Of a stretch of DNA of 32,856 nucleotides, positions 1-8,600 are shown in pieces (position 1 is the stretch's first letter; each line of letters opens with the position of its first letter). Origin of the DNA: Verrucomicrobiota bacterium. Lineage in GTDB: Bacteria; Verrucomicrobiota; Verrucomicrobiia; Limisphaerales; BJHT01. The notes under the pieces were generated by a model. It was given only the letters and a program-made list of their open reading frames with translations. It did no database searches and was not told the DNA's origin. Made by a program: the position numbers and the translations under genes. The stretch covers positions 1 to 32,856 of the forward strand of contig BJHT01000010.1 of assembly GCA_014193395.1 (NCBI GenBank), written 5' to 3'.

Positions 1-724
1 CCTCTTGCAGCGCGGCGTGCAGCGGCCTGGCAGCAATCGCCACATCGGTGGTGATGAAGCAAAGCATCGTCGCGTGCAGGCCGGCGGGTACGGCGGGCGC
101 GGCGGGCGGACGCGCCCCGGTGGCGCTCATGCCGGGCTGGATCATGCCTGCGCCTTTGCAAATGCCGCCGATGCGGACGGTCTTGCCGCCCAGTTGGAAC
201 TCGACGGCGACCTGCTTTGGCTTCGTGTCGCTCGTCATGATCGCCTCGGCGGCTTCGTCGGCGTGTTCGGCGGCGTTGCCCAGTAGTTGCGTGGCGTCGC
301 GGATGCCAGCACGGACATTTTCCATCGGCATCGTCACGCCGATGCGACCGGTGGAGGCGACGAAGATTTGCGTGGCGCGAACGTGGAGTGCGTCGCCGAC
401 GAGCGCGGTCATCTCGCGGGCGTCCTTCATGCCCTGGCGGCCGGTGCAGGCGTTGGCGTTGCCGGAATTCACGACGATGGCCTGCGCGACGCCATGCTTA
501 ACCTGTTGCGCGCAGACCTTCACGGGCGCGGCGCAAATCTGGTTCGTGGTGAACATTCCCGCGACGCTCGCGGGCACCTCCGACACGATCAGCGCGAGAT
601 CGCGCTTCTTGCCCTTGTTCGAGCCTTTGCCGGTGCCGAGGCGTTTGATGTCACAGAAGACGCCGCATGCGAGGAAGCCCTGCGCGGCGACAATCGAACC
701 GGGGATGGAAGTCAGTTTTTTCAT
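1..724 (-). CDS. argJ: ArgJ, glutamate N-acetyltransferase / amino-acid acetyltransferase (5' part; 3' end outside window)
   Basis: ArgJ transfers the acetyl group of N-acetylornithine to glutamate, and in bifunctional forms also uses acetyl-CoA, in cytosolic arginine synthesis. 241 codons are present, reading out of the window. Seen: SGNANACTG (residues 87-95), STGRIG (124-129), AIMTSDTKPK (161-170), KGAGMIQPGM (190-199) and ATMLCFITTD (218-227). In the family, the Thr of ATML (here Thr219) is the autocleavage nucleophile. Unusual: about 17 Ala/Pro/Gly-rich residues separate the QPGM and ATML blocks, which lie almost directly together in most ArgJ proteins. The start is the ATG at 724; it has no Shine-Dalgarno and is preceded directly by TTTTTCCC. 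No arginine-pathway neighbour is visible in the window. Confidence 0.93.
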   Translation of the reverse strand, partial: MKKLTSIPGSIVAAQGFLACGVFCDIKRLGTGKGSNKGKKRDLALIVSEVPASVAGMFTTNQICAAPVKVCAQQVKHGVAQAIVVNSGNANACTGRQGMKDAREMTALVGDALHVRATQIFVASTGRIGVTMPMENVRAGIRDATQLLGNAAEHADEAAEAIMTSDTKPKQVAVEFQLGGKTVRIGGICKGAGMIQPGMSATGARPPAAPAVPAGLHATMLCFITTDVAIAARPLHAALQE

Positions 725-900
725 GGGAAAAATGCGGCGCAATCGCCGGACCGCACGGGCGTAGTTGGGACAGAGGGCCGGATGATCTCGACCCAAACGG
801 TCACGGCGTTTTTGCCGCCGGTGAGATGACAGGGTGGCCGCGGATTAATCAAGCGCGTGACGGTGCGCACGCAACGCGTTTGCAAAACCGAACCGAATTT

Positions 901-921
901 GAACCACAAAGACACGATGAA
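901..921 (+). repeat. Single copy of the ACCACARAGACACGATGAA dispersed repeat
   Basis: The sequence AACCACAAAGACACGATGAA here closely matches the arms of the inverted repeat at 21281-21405. No partner arm is seen nearby, so this looks like a solitary or decayed half element. Confidence 0.55.
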
Positions 922-1071
922 AACTGGGCGGCGTGGCCGCAAACCAAGGAGCGCGGCTGTGTCCGCCGAGGACCAGCCGCAGCGGCCCCGAAACCGCGAA
1001 GGCACCCGGTAGAATGGGAGGCGCCCCATGCGGCCAACCTGCTGCGGCTGGTGCGGTGCGCACTTCCGCCC

Positions 1072-1182
1072 TTTCCCCCTCTGCGTCCTTTCCGATCTCT
1101 GCGGTGTATTCAGGAAACGCTCCGATCGTCGTGGCGCGCAGTGATACAACGCAGAGATCGGAAGGGACGTAGAGAGGGAAGG
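1072..1182. repeat. Imperfect inverted repeat, arms about 40 bp
   Basis: The left arm (about 1072-1111) and right arm (about 1142-1182) are imperfect reverse complements. The perfect core TCCGATCTCTGCG at 1091-1103 pairs with CGCAGAGATCGGA at 1150-1162. About 30 nt separate the arms. It is a non-coding repeat, probably a small palindromic or MITE-like element; no transposase is nearby. Confidence 0.65.
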
Positions 1183-1281
1183 AGCCGAGGGAAATGCCCC
1201 ACGCTCGCAGGGCCGACGCCCGGTGCGGAGGGCGGGACGCAGCGCTTCGTGAGTGCGTCCGAGTTGGGCAGGGGAATTTGG

Positions 1282-1420
1282 GGCAAGGGAATGGAGGCAA
1301 AGGAATGGGGGCAAAGGAATGGGGGCAAAGGAATCCCGACCAAAAATTTCTCACCACGCGTTTCTAAATTTGTCTGCCCTCTTCCCCTGTCCCCATTCCT
1401 TTGCCTCCATTCCTTTGCCT
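1282..1420. repeat. 14-bp iterated repeat (GGCAAAGGAATGGG) in inverted orientation
   Basis: Four head-to-tail copies of the 14-bp unit GGCAARGGAATGGR run from 1282 to 1337. Two copies in the opposite orientation (CCATTCCTTTGCCT) lie at 1393-1406 and 1407-1420. The arms could fold into a long stem around a loop of about 55 nt. The same unit and inverted layout recur at 26344-26425, so this is a dispersed family. Confidence 0.75.
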
Positions 1421-1460
1421 CATCCCCCTCCCGCTGAGCGCGCTAATCCGAACTGCGCCT

Positions 1461-1489
1461 TTGACCGCCTCCGCCGCGCCCGCTACCTT
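1461..1489 (+). promoter_or_regulatory. Candidate sigma-70-type promoter for the copper efflux locus
   Basis: TTGACC (1461-1466) and TACCTT (1484-1489) are separated by 17 nt. The -10 box ends 13 nt before the ATG at 1503 and 7 nt before an in-frame GTG at 1497, so the transcript would have a very short leader or none. Call by eye only. Confidence 0.4.
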
Positions 1490-1502
1490 CCGGCTCGTGA
1501 GA

Positions 1503-1835
1503 ATGTTCGTCGCCCTCCTCTTGAGCCTCGTGATCGCCGGCTGGCCGGCGGTGCCCGTGGCGCAGGCCGCGTCGGCGGCGGACGCGTGCGGCTGCACGGT
1601 GCGGGCCAGCGACTGCTGCTGCGTCAGCCCTGTCTCACCCGAGACTTCCCCCGTGGTTCCGCCGACGACCCGCTCGGTGTCCAACAGCTCGCTGCCAGTT
1701 CTCTCTGTCCCTCCGCAGTCCACCGCCGCCGTCTTCGCGCCGGCTGCTGGTGGCCAAGCTTTCTCTCCTTCGCTTGTCTTCCTCGCGCGCTGGGCCGTTC
1801 CGATTTTCCGTCGGGACTGCGCCCTGCTGCTCTGA
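1503..1835 (+). CDS. Small exported Cys-rich protein at the head of the Cu/Ag efflux locus
   Basis: Not a family I can name. It has 110 residues from the ATG at 1503; an in-frame GTG at 1497 is an alternative. A hydrophobic signal-like segment (residues 1-23, ending near AQA) is followed at once by a Cys cluster, CGC (29-31) and CCC (38-40). A Pro/Ser/Thr-rich linker leads to a C-terminal tail, VPIFRRDCALLL, with one more Cys (106). It precedes the outer-membrane channel gene by 82 nt on the same strand, within what looks like one operon. The Cys cluster plus context suggests periplasmic soft-metal binding or sensing (inference). It could be a lipoprotein-like or membrane-attached peptide, and a spurious frame is not excluded. 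Confidence 0.55.
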   Translation: MFVALLLSLVIAGWPAVPVAQAASAADACGCTVRASDCCCVSPVSPETSPVVPPTTRSVSNSSLPVLSVPPQSTAAVFAPAAGGQAFSPSLVFLARWAVPIFRRDCALLL

Positions 1836-1917
1836 TCCGTTTCCTCTCCAAACCCGTGGTGTGCCCTGACGCCGTGCGGCAGGGCGTCGTGTGTCTTGGT
1901 GTGGAAACTGATTGGTT

Positions 1918-3288
1918 ATGCGAATTGTCCCCTTGGTCTTTTCTTTATTGGCGCTGCCGTTGTCTGGCGGTGCGGCGGCGGAGGTCGGTCTGCCCGCGCC
2001 GCCGCCGCGTGCCGCACCGCGCGGGGCGCAACCGTTGCCCATCACCGCCGCGCTGATCGAGCAGCTCGTGCGCGAGGCGGGCACGAATAATCCGGCGCTG
2101 CTCGCCGCCGCCGAGCGTGTGCAGGCGGCGCGGCAGCAGACCGCCGGCGTGCGGTCGTGGGAGGACCCGATGTTCACGCTCGGCTACGCGGTCACGAGCA
2201 GCCGGGGTTTCAAATCATCCGAAGAAGGCGACCTTGCCTACGGCCTCGAACAGAAGCTGCCGCTGTGGGGCAAGCCGCGTTCTGCGCGCCAGGTGGCCGA
2301 GGCGGAAGTCGCAGTCGCCGGTGCGAATGCGGATTTCAAACGCCGCCAGATTCGCGGCTTGATCGCCCGCGCGGTTTATCCGCTCGCGTTGTCGGAGCGC
2401 GTCGCCGCCATCCTGCGCGAAGACTTGGAATGGTCTGAGACGATGGTCGAGCTCACGCTCCAGCGCTATCGTCTCGGCACCGTGCTGCAATCCGACTGGT
2501 TGCGCATGCAGAACGAGCGCGCCAAACGCACCGAGCAGTTGCGCACGGAACTGCTGCAACGCGACCAAGACGGTGCCGCGCTGAACCGCCTGCTGCGCCG
2601 CGACCTGCGCTCGCCGTGGCCGTCGCTGCGGCTTCCCGAAGTCGCCCCACCGATTGCCTACACGCCGGCGCTGGTCGCGGTGGCGTTGCAAAACGACGCG
2701 CGCGTGGCCGTGTTGCGCAGCGAGATCGCGCAGGCTACAGCGCAGGCGGAACTGGTCCGTCGCCAGCGTTATCCCGATGTCTCGGTCGGCCTCGAAGGCC
2801 GCCAATATAGCGGTGACGCGGGCCTGCGCTCGGGTTTCTTCACGGTGAAAATGAACCTGCCGTGGGGCAACGCGGAGAAATACCGCGCCGATCATCGTCG
2901 CGAACAATCCCGCGTGCAGGCGGCGGAACTCGAACTCGCCGATTACGAACTGACCGTCCGCGAGGAGCTGCATCATCTCGTCCAGCGTATCGACACCGCG
3001 CGCCGCCAGGCGGTGCTCTATCGCGACCAGATCATCCCGCGCGCCGAGCAGGCAATCACCGCGGCCTACGCGGCGTGGGAGACGCAGCGCGGCATGATCA
3101 ACGACATGCTCGAATTGCGCCGCCAGGTGCTCGAGGGCCGGCTGTTGTTCGCCCGCGCCGTCACCGAGCAGCACCAGCTCCTTTCGGAACTCATCTATTA
3201 CTACGGGGTCGAACTCCGCCCGGTGGCGGTGGCAAGCGCGCCGGCTGCGGCCGCGCCGGTTCCGCCGACAGTTACCCGGCATCACTGA
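1918..3288 (+). CDS. TolC/CusC-like outer-membrane efflux channel
   Basis: 456-residue TolC-family protein, expected to form the outer-membrane exit duct of a tripartite RND pump. Residues 1-22 look like a signal peptide (hydrophobic core, AAA end). Two OEP-type repeats follow, rich in long Ala/Arg/Glu/Gln coiled-coil helices (QVAEAEVAVAGA; SRVQAAELELADYEL), with strand segments such as SVGLEGRQYSGDAGLRSGFF. No lipobox Cys is seen after the signal, unlike E. coli CusC. The C-terminus is an Ala/Pro-rich tail. The ATG at 1918 was chosen over a TTG two codons upstream. Ten nt separate it from the adaptor gene, so co-translation is likely. Metal specificity is inferred from the CusA-like pump downstream. 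Confidence 0.88.
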   Translation: MRIVPLVFSLLALPLSGGAAAEVGLPAPPPRAAPRGAQPLPITAALIEQLVREAGTNNPALLAAAERVQAARQQTAGVRSWEDPMFTLGYAVTSSRGFKSSEEGDLAYGLEQKLPLWGKPRSARQVAEAEVAVAGANADFKRRQIRGLIARAVYPLALSERVAAILREDLEWSETMVELTLQRYRLGTVLQSDWLRMQNERAKRTEQLRTELLQRDQDGAALNRLLRRDLRSPWPSLRLPEVAPPIAYTPALVAVALQNDARVAVLRSEIAQATAQAELVRRQRYPDVSVGLEGRQYSGDAGLRSGFFTVKMNLPWGNAEKYRADHRREQSRVQAAELELADYELTVREELHHLVQRIDTARRQAVLYRDQIIPRAEQAITAAYAAWETQRGMINDMLELRRQVLEGRLLFARAVTEQHQLLSELIYYYGVELRPVAVASAPAAAAPVPPTVTRHH

Positions 3289-3298
3289 GATTTTTCCC

Positions 3299-5092
3299 AT
3301 GAACGCAAAAAATTTTCTCCTGCTCGTGCTCGTCGCCGCGCTCGCGGCGGCGGGCGGTTGGTTTGTCGGACAACGACGGCCCGCGGCGGGCGCGGGAGGA
3401 GCGGCGAAGTCCGGGGCGGGCGCGCGCGAGGTGCGCTTTTATCAAAGTCCGATGCACCCGTGGATCAAGTCCGACCGGGCCGGCAAATGCACCATCTGCG
3501 GCATGGACCTCGTGCCGGTGTATGCGGGCGAAGCGGGCTTCGCCGTCACCGCCGGCGTGGTCGCGCTGGGCACCAACAGCGTGCAGGTGATGAACGTGCA
3601 AGCCGAGCCGCTCGGGCGGCGCACGCTGCGGCGCACGCTGCGAGTGGCGGGCACGATTGATGACAACGACACGCGCCATCGCCGCATCTCGGCGTACATC
3701 GAGGGCCGCATCGAGCGCCTGTTCGTGAATTATCTCGGCGCAGAAGTGACCGCCGGGCAACCGCTCGCGACGTTCTACAGCCCGGCGTTGCTGGCGGCGG
3801 AACGCGAATACACCGCGCTGGCGCGGCCGGATTCACCGCTCGTGCGCGCGGGCCTGCGCGGTGAGCAGGGCCAGTTGCTCGAGGCGGCGGGACAGCGGCT
3901 GTTGCGGCTGGGATTGACCCCGGCGCAGGTCGCGGCGCTCGGGCAGAAACGCGGTACGAATTACCTGACCGAGATCGTCGCGCCGATGTCGGGGACGGTG
4001 GTCGAGCGCGCGGTTTACGAGGGGCAGTATGTGAAGGAAGGCGAGAAGCTCTTCGAAATCGCGGACTTCGCGAAGATGTGGTTCAAGTTCGACGCCTACG
4101 AACAGGACCTCGTCTGGCTGCGGGCGGGGCAGACGGTCGAGATCACGACGCCGTCGGTGCCGGGCAAGGTCTTCACCGCGCCGATCACGTTCATCGATCC
4201 GAATCTCGAGGAGAAAACGCGCACGGCGAAAATCCGCGTGGAACTCGACAACCCGCTCGTCGAGCACGACGGCCGGCAGCGGCGCGAGTTGTTTCACCGG
4301 CTGTACGCGGAGGGCCTCGTGCGCGTCGAGGTGGCCGATGTGCTGGCGATTCCGCGCAGCGCAGTGTTGTCGTCGGCGGGCCAGGCGCTCGCGTATGTGG
4401 ACAAGGGTGGCGGCAGCTTCGAGCAGCGCAAACTCAAGCTGGGCCGGCTCGCCGATGATGCGTGGGAATTGCTCGGGGGCATCGCCGAGGGCGAGCGCGT
4501 GGTGACGCAGGGGAACATGCTGATCGATTCGCAGGCGCAGTTGAATCAGGCGGTGGAGACGGCGGGGGCGGCTCCCGCTCCGGCTCAAGTGACGGCGAAA
4601 ACGACGCCGGCGGAGGAAGTCTCGCCGCCAGAGAAACCCGTGGCGATGCCCGAACTCACTGCGGAACAAACGAAGGCGGCGCGAGATTTTTTCGTGGTCG
4701 CGGATGCGGTCACGGCCGCGCTGGCAGCGGACAAAGTGGCGGATTTCAACCAGCACGCGGCGCGGTTGCACCCGCTGTTGCCGACGCTGGTGGCGGCGTT
4801 TCCCGAGGCGTCACCGGGGGCGAAATTGGTGCGGAAGATTGACGCGGCCGGGCATCTGGCGGCGGCGAAAGATTTGGAGGCGGCGCGGCGCGCGTTCTTG
4901 CCGTTCAGCACGGCGACGGTCGAGTTCGCACAGGCGCTGCGCGGGCGGGCGGAGTTCAAGCAGTTGAAAATTTACAAATGCCCGATGGCGCCGAAGCCGG
5001 GCGTGACCTCGTTCTGGGTGCAACTACAGGGGCCGCTGCGCAATCCCTACTACGGCGCGGAGATGCTCGAGTGCGGGGAGGAAGTGCCGTGA
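3299..5092 (+). CDS. CusB-like RND periplasmic adaptor with N-terminal heavy-metal-binding module and C-terminal DUF3347-like domain
   Basis: 597-residue membrane-fusion protein joining the inner-membrane pump to the TolC channel. An N-terminal membrane/signal segment (residues 5-24) is followed by a heavy-metal-binding module (about 47-76: YQSPMHP, then CTICGMDLVP), then the adaptor body with barrel-sandwich and hairpin regions (about 95-420; APMSGTVVERAVYEGQYVKEGEKLF is a biotinyl-lipoyl-like half). A Pro/Ala linker (about 425-455) leads to a C-terminal helical DUF3347-like domain ending in a second Cys/Met motif, KCPMAPKPG, plus a late Cys. Two soft-metal sites flanking the adaptor fit hand-over of Cu(I)/Ag(I) in the periplasm. 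No separate CusF gene is present, so these modules may substitute (inference). The start is preceded by TTTTTCCC, with no Shine-Dalgarno. Confidence 0.9.
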   Translation: MNAKNFLLLVLVAALAAAGGWFVGQRRPAAGAGGAAKSGAGAREVRFYQSPMHPWIKSDRAGKCTICGMDLVPVYAGEAGFAVTAGVVALGTNSVQVMNVQAEPLGRRTLRRTLRVAGTIDDNDTRHRRISAYIEGRIERLFVNYLGAEVTAGQPLATFYSPALLAAEREYTALARPDSPLVRAGLRGEQGQLLEAAGQRLLRLGLTPAQVAALGQKRGTNYLTEIVAPMSGTVVERAVYEGQYVKEGEKLFEIADFAKMWFKFDAYEQDLVWLRAGQTVEITTPSVPGKVFTAPITFIDPNLEEKTRTAKIRVELDNPLVEHDGRQRRELFHRLYAEGLVRVEVADVLAIPRSAVLSSAGQALAYVDKGGGSFEQRKLKLGRLADDAWELLGGIAEGERVVTQGNMLIDSQAQLNQAVETAGAAPAPAQVTAKTTPAEEVSPPEKPVAMPELTAEQTKAARDFFVVADAVTAALAADKVADFNQHAARLHPLLPTLVAAFPEASPGAKLVRKIDAAGHLAAAKDLEAARRAFLPFSTATVEFAQALRGRAEFKQLKIYKCPMAPKPGVTSFWVQLQGPLRNPYYGAEMLECGEEVP

Positions 5093-5685
5093 GAATGAAA
5101 CGCCAACGGATACAGGGGTGGGGACAGCTTGTCCCCATGACTTTGCCAGTGGGGACAAGCTGTCCCCACCCCCGCCGGGCTGCGGCGCAGCGCTCTTGTG
5201 TAGCGCAGACTTCCAAGTCTGCTGTGTCGCGGGTTTCCAAACCCGCGGGCGCTCCGACTACCCGCACCACTGTGACATTTCGAACGCGCGCGAAAACTCG
5301 TGGCCGCCGCCGATTTGGAAATCGGCGATACAGCAGGTTTGGAAACCTGCGCTACAGCTGCGGCGCGCAGCCACTCCTGCGCACAACTCTGCGTGTGGGG
5401 ACAAGCTGTCCCCACTCCCGCCGCGCACTGCCTCTGTGTAGCGCAGACTTCCAAGTCTGCTGTGTCGCGGGTTTCCAAACCCGCGGGCGCTCCGACCATC
5501 CGCACCGCAGGGACATTTCGCACGCGCGCGAAAACCCGTGGCCGCCGCCGATTTGGAAATCGGCGACACAGCAGGTTTGGAAACCTGCGCTACAGGGGCG
5601 GCGCGCTGCCGCTCCTGCGCACAACTCTGCGTGTGGGGACAAGCTGTCCCCACCCCTGTCGCGCGTCGTGTCCTGAACATTTCCC
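5093..5685. other. Non-coding gap inside the efflux operon, filled by hairpin repeats
   Basis: 593 nt between adaptor and pump genes, with no credible gene. It is almost entirely palindromic DNA: a GGGGACA...TGTCCCC block near 5115-5170 and the tandem repeat at 5197-5672. Such a gap is unusual in a tripartite pump operon. Confidence 0.7.
5197..5672 (+). repeat. Tandem duplication of a 238-bp unit composed of five hairpins
   Basis: Copy 1 (5197-5434) and copy 2 (5435 to about 5672) match along their length, roughly nine bases in ten by eye. Each unit contains GCAGACTTCCAAGTCTGC, CGGGTTTCCAAACCCG, CCGATTTGGAAATCGG, CAGGTTTGGAAACCTG and GTGGGGACAAGCTGTCCCC. The first two have CC centres and the next two GG centres with complementary flanks (TGTAGCGCAG / CTGCGCTACA), so each unit is an inverted pair of double hairpins. 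A partial extra copy of the GTGGGGACAAGCTGTCCCC end lies at 5149-5170. Confidence 0.85.
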
Positions 5686-8600
5686 ATGATTAACCGCCTC
5701 ATCGAATGGTCGCTGCGCAACCGCCTGCTGGTGGTGGCCGGTGTGATTTTTCTCATCGGGTTCGGCGTGCGCGCGATCTACCGGACGCCGGTGGATGCGA
5801 TCCCGGACCTGAGTGAAAACCAGGTGATCGTCTATGCCGACTGGGCGGGGCGAAGTCCGCAGGAAATCGAGGATCAGGTGACGTATCCGCTGTCGGTGAA
5901 CCTCCAGGGACTCGCGGGCGTGAAGGCGGTGCGGGCCAGTTCAATGTTCGGCTTTTCGCTGCTCACGGTGATCTTCGAGGACCGCATCGACAATTACTTC
6001 GCTCGCACCCGCGTGCTCGAGCGGCTGAATTATTTCGCGGACCTTTTGCCCGTCGGCGTGATCCCCAAGCTCGGTCCCGACGCGACGGGGCTGGGCTGGG
6101 TTTATCAATATTATCTCACGGTGGACCCGGCCCGCGCGCCGCTGGGCGGCTACGATCTCGGGCAGTTGCGCGCGATCCAAGACTGGCTCGTGCGCTATCA
6201 GCTCAACGCCGTGTCGGGCGTGGCCGAGGTGGGCAGCATGGGCGGCTTCGTGAAGCAGTATCAGATCGAGGTCTCCTCGACGAAGATGCGCGCGCGCAAC
6301 GTGACGCTGCAACTGGTCATGGACGCGGTGAGCCAGAGCAATCTGAACGTCGGCGGCAAAGTGATCGAGGAGAACGGAATGGAGTTCGTCGTGCGCGGCA
6401 TCGGCCTCGTCACGAGCCTGGTCGATCTCGAAAACATCGTGCTCGTCGAGCGCGACGGCACGCCGATTTACCTGCGCGACGTGGCGACGGTGCAGCTCGG
6501 CGGCGATTTCCGGCGCGGCGCGCTGGACGTGGATGGCCGCGAAGTGGTCGGCGGCACGGTGGTGATGCGCACCGGCGAGAACGCGATGGAAGTCATCCGC
6601 CGCGTGAAGGAAAAGATTGCGCAGCTCGGCCCGAGCCTGCCGCCGGGCGTGGGCATCAAGTCCTTTTACGACCGCAGCGAATTGATCGAGCGCACCATCG
6701 ACACGCTGCGGCATGCGCTGACGGAAGAGGTGATCCTCGTGACGCTGGCCCACATCATTTTCCTGTTTCACTTCCGCAGCATTTTGATCGTCACGTTCCC
6801 ACTGCCGGTCTCGATCCTCGTTTCCTTCGTCCTGCTCAACGCCTTTGGCATTACCTCGAACATCATGTCCCTCAGTGGCATCGCCATCGCCATCGGCGTG
6901 CTAGTGGATGCCGCGATCGTGATGACCGAGAATGTCATCCGCCACTGCGAACAGGCGGAGGCGGAGAAGCAGCGGCAGTGGGCGGCCAGCCACGACAACA
7001 CGGGCGGAACGCCACAATCGGAAAAGGCCCCGCGCCTCACCGCCGCCGAGACCTGGCAGGTCACTTTGGCCGCCTCCCAGCAAGTCGGCCGCCCGATTTT
7101 CTTCGCAATGGTCATCATCATTCTCGCGTTCATCCCCGTGTTCGCGCTGACGGGGCAGGAGGGGAAACTGTTTCACCCGCTCGCCTTTGCGAAGACCTTC
7201 GCGATGGTCGGCTCGACGCTGCTGGCGATGACGATCATCCCGGTGCTGTGCGCGGCGCTGGTGCGCGGGCCGTTCCACGCCGAGGACTCGAACTGGGTGA
7301 TGAAGTTCCTGCTGCGGCTGTACGATCCGATTCTCGACTGGGCGTTGCGGCATCGGAAGACCGTGCTGGCGTGCGCCGCGGCGCTGCTGGCGGCGGCGGT
7401 CGTGGTGGCGTTTGGCTTGCCGCGCCCGTGGGTGCAGGCGCTAGAGAAACGGGGCTGGGCGCGGACGGCGCGGGTGGTTCACGGGATGGGCAGCGAGTTC
7501 ATGCCGACGTTGAACGAGGGATCGCTGTTGTTCATGCCGGTGCTGTTGCCGAGCACTTCGCTCACGGAGGTGAAGCGCATCATGGCCTGGCAGGATCGCG
7601 TCATTGCGCAGCATCCCGAGGTCGTGTCCGCTGCGGGCAAGCTGGGCCGCGCCGAGACGGCCACCGACCCTGCTCCCGTCGAGATGATTGAGACCACGAT
7701 CATGCTCAAGCCCGAGGCGCAGTGGCGGACAAATTCCGCGACTGGCAAGCGCTACACGCGTGAGGAAATCATCGGCGAGCTGACCGAACGGCTCACGCAG
7801 GTGCCGGGATACGTGCCGGGCTTTTTGCAACCTATCGAGAACCGCATCCTGATGCTCAGCACGGGCATCCGCGCGCAGGTCGGGATCAAGCTGCTCGGCG
7901 ACAATCTCGACACTTTGCAGCAACTGGCCTTCGCCGTGGAACGCGTCGTGCGCGAGATCCCCGGCGCGGTGGGCGTGGCGCCGTCGCGCGTGCAGGGCAA
8001 GCCGTACCTCGAGGTACAGGTGGATCGCGTGGCGATGGCGCGCTACGGCCTGCGCGCGCGCGACGTGCTGGATGTCGTCGAGGCGGGCCTTGGCGGAAAA
8101 AATCTCACGACGACGATCGAGGGCCGCGAGCGGTATCCGATCCAGGTGCGATTGGAGCGCGGCGAGCGCGGGGACATCGAGCGATTGCGCGACGTGCTGG
8201 TCGCCACGCCGTCGGGCAAACACATTCCGCTCGGGCAGGTGGCGAAGATTCAGCGCAGCGTGGGGCCGAGCGAAATCACCAGTGAAAACGGGCGGCTGCG
8301 GGTGTTCGTGCAGGCCAATGTGCAGGACCGCGATCTCGGCGGCTTCGTCACCGAGGCGCGGGCGCGGATCGAGAAAGAGGTGCCGCGGCCGCCGGGCGTG
8401 ACGATTGATTGGAGCGGCCAGTACGAAAACCAACTGCGCGCGAAGCGGACGTTGCAGCTGATCGTGCCGGCGGTGCTCGGGATAATTTTTCTGCTGCTCT
8501 ACATCGTGTACGGCTCGGCGAAGGAGGCGGCGCATGTGATTCTCGCGGTGCCGTTCGCGCTGACAGGCGGCGTGTTTTTGCAATATCTGCTGGGGTACAA

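Larger units (their letters stand above)
725..1502. other. Non-coding interval holding two inverted-repeat elements
   Basis: No convincing gene was found in 778 bases. The interval holds a half copy of the CACAGAGACACGATG-type repeat (901-921), a long imperfect inverted repeat (1072-1182), and a 14-bp iterated inverted repeat (1282-1420). The open frames here are short, overlap on both strands and are Pro/Arg-rich, as expected by chance in GC-rich DNA. Confidence 0.6.

Noticed and set aside
1863..1888. Alternative hairpins GCCCTG/CAGGGC and GACGCC/GGCGTC before the TolC-like gene as an attenuator or riboswitch
   Set aside because: The stems are only 6 bp and overlap by chance-level GC content. 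No known riboswitch core or leader peptide is visible.
5197..5672. Regularly repeated palindromes considered as a CRISPR array
   Set aside because: There are only two long units with internal hairpins, no short repeats with unique spacers, and no cas genes.
5118..5689. Several overlapping frames of 100-230 codons with repeated SADFQVCCVAGFQTRGRS-like peptides
   Set aside because: They arise from translating the hairpin tandem repeat on both strands. The repetition is a property of the DNA, not evidence for a protein.
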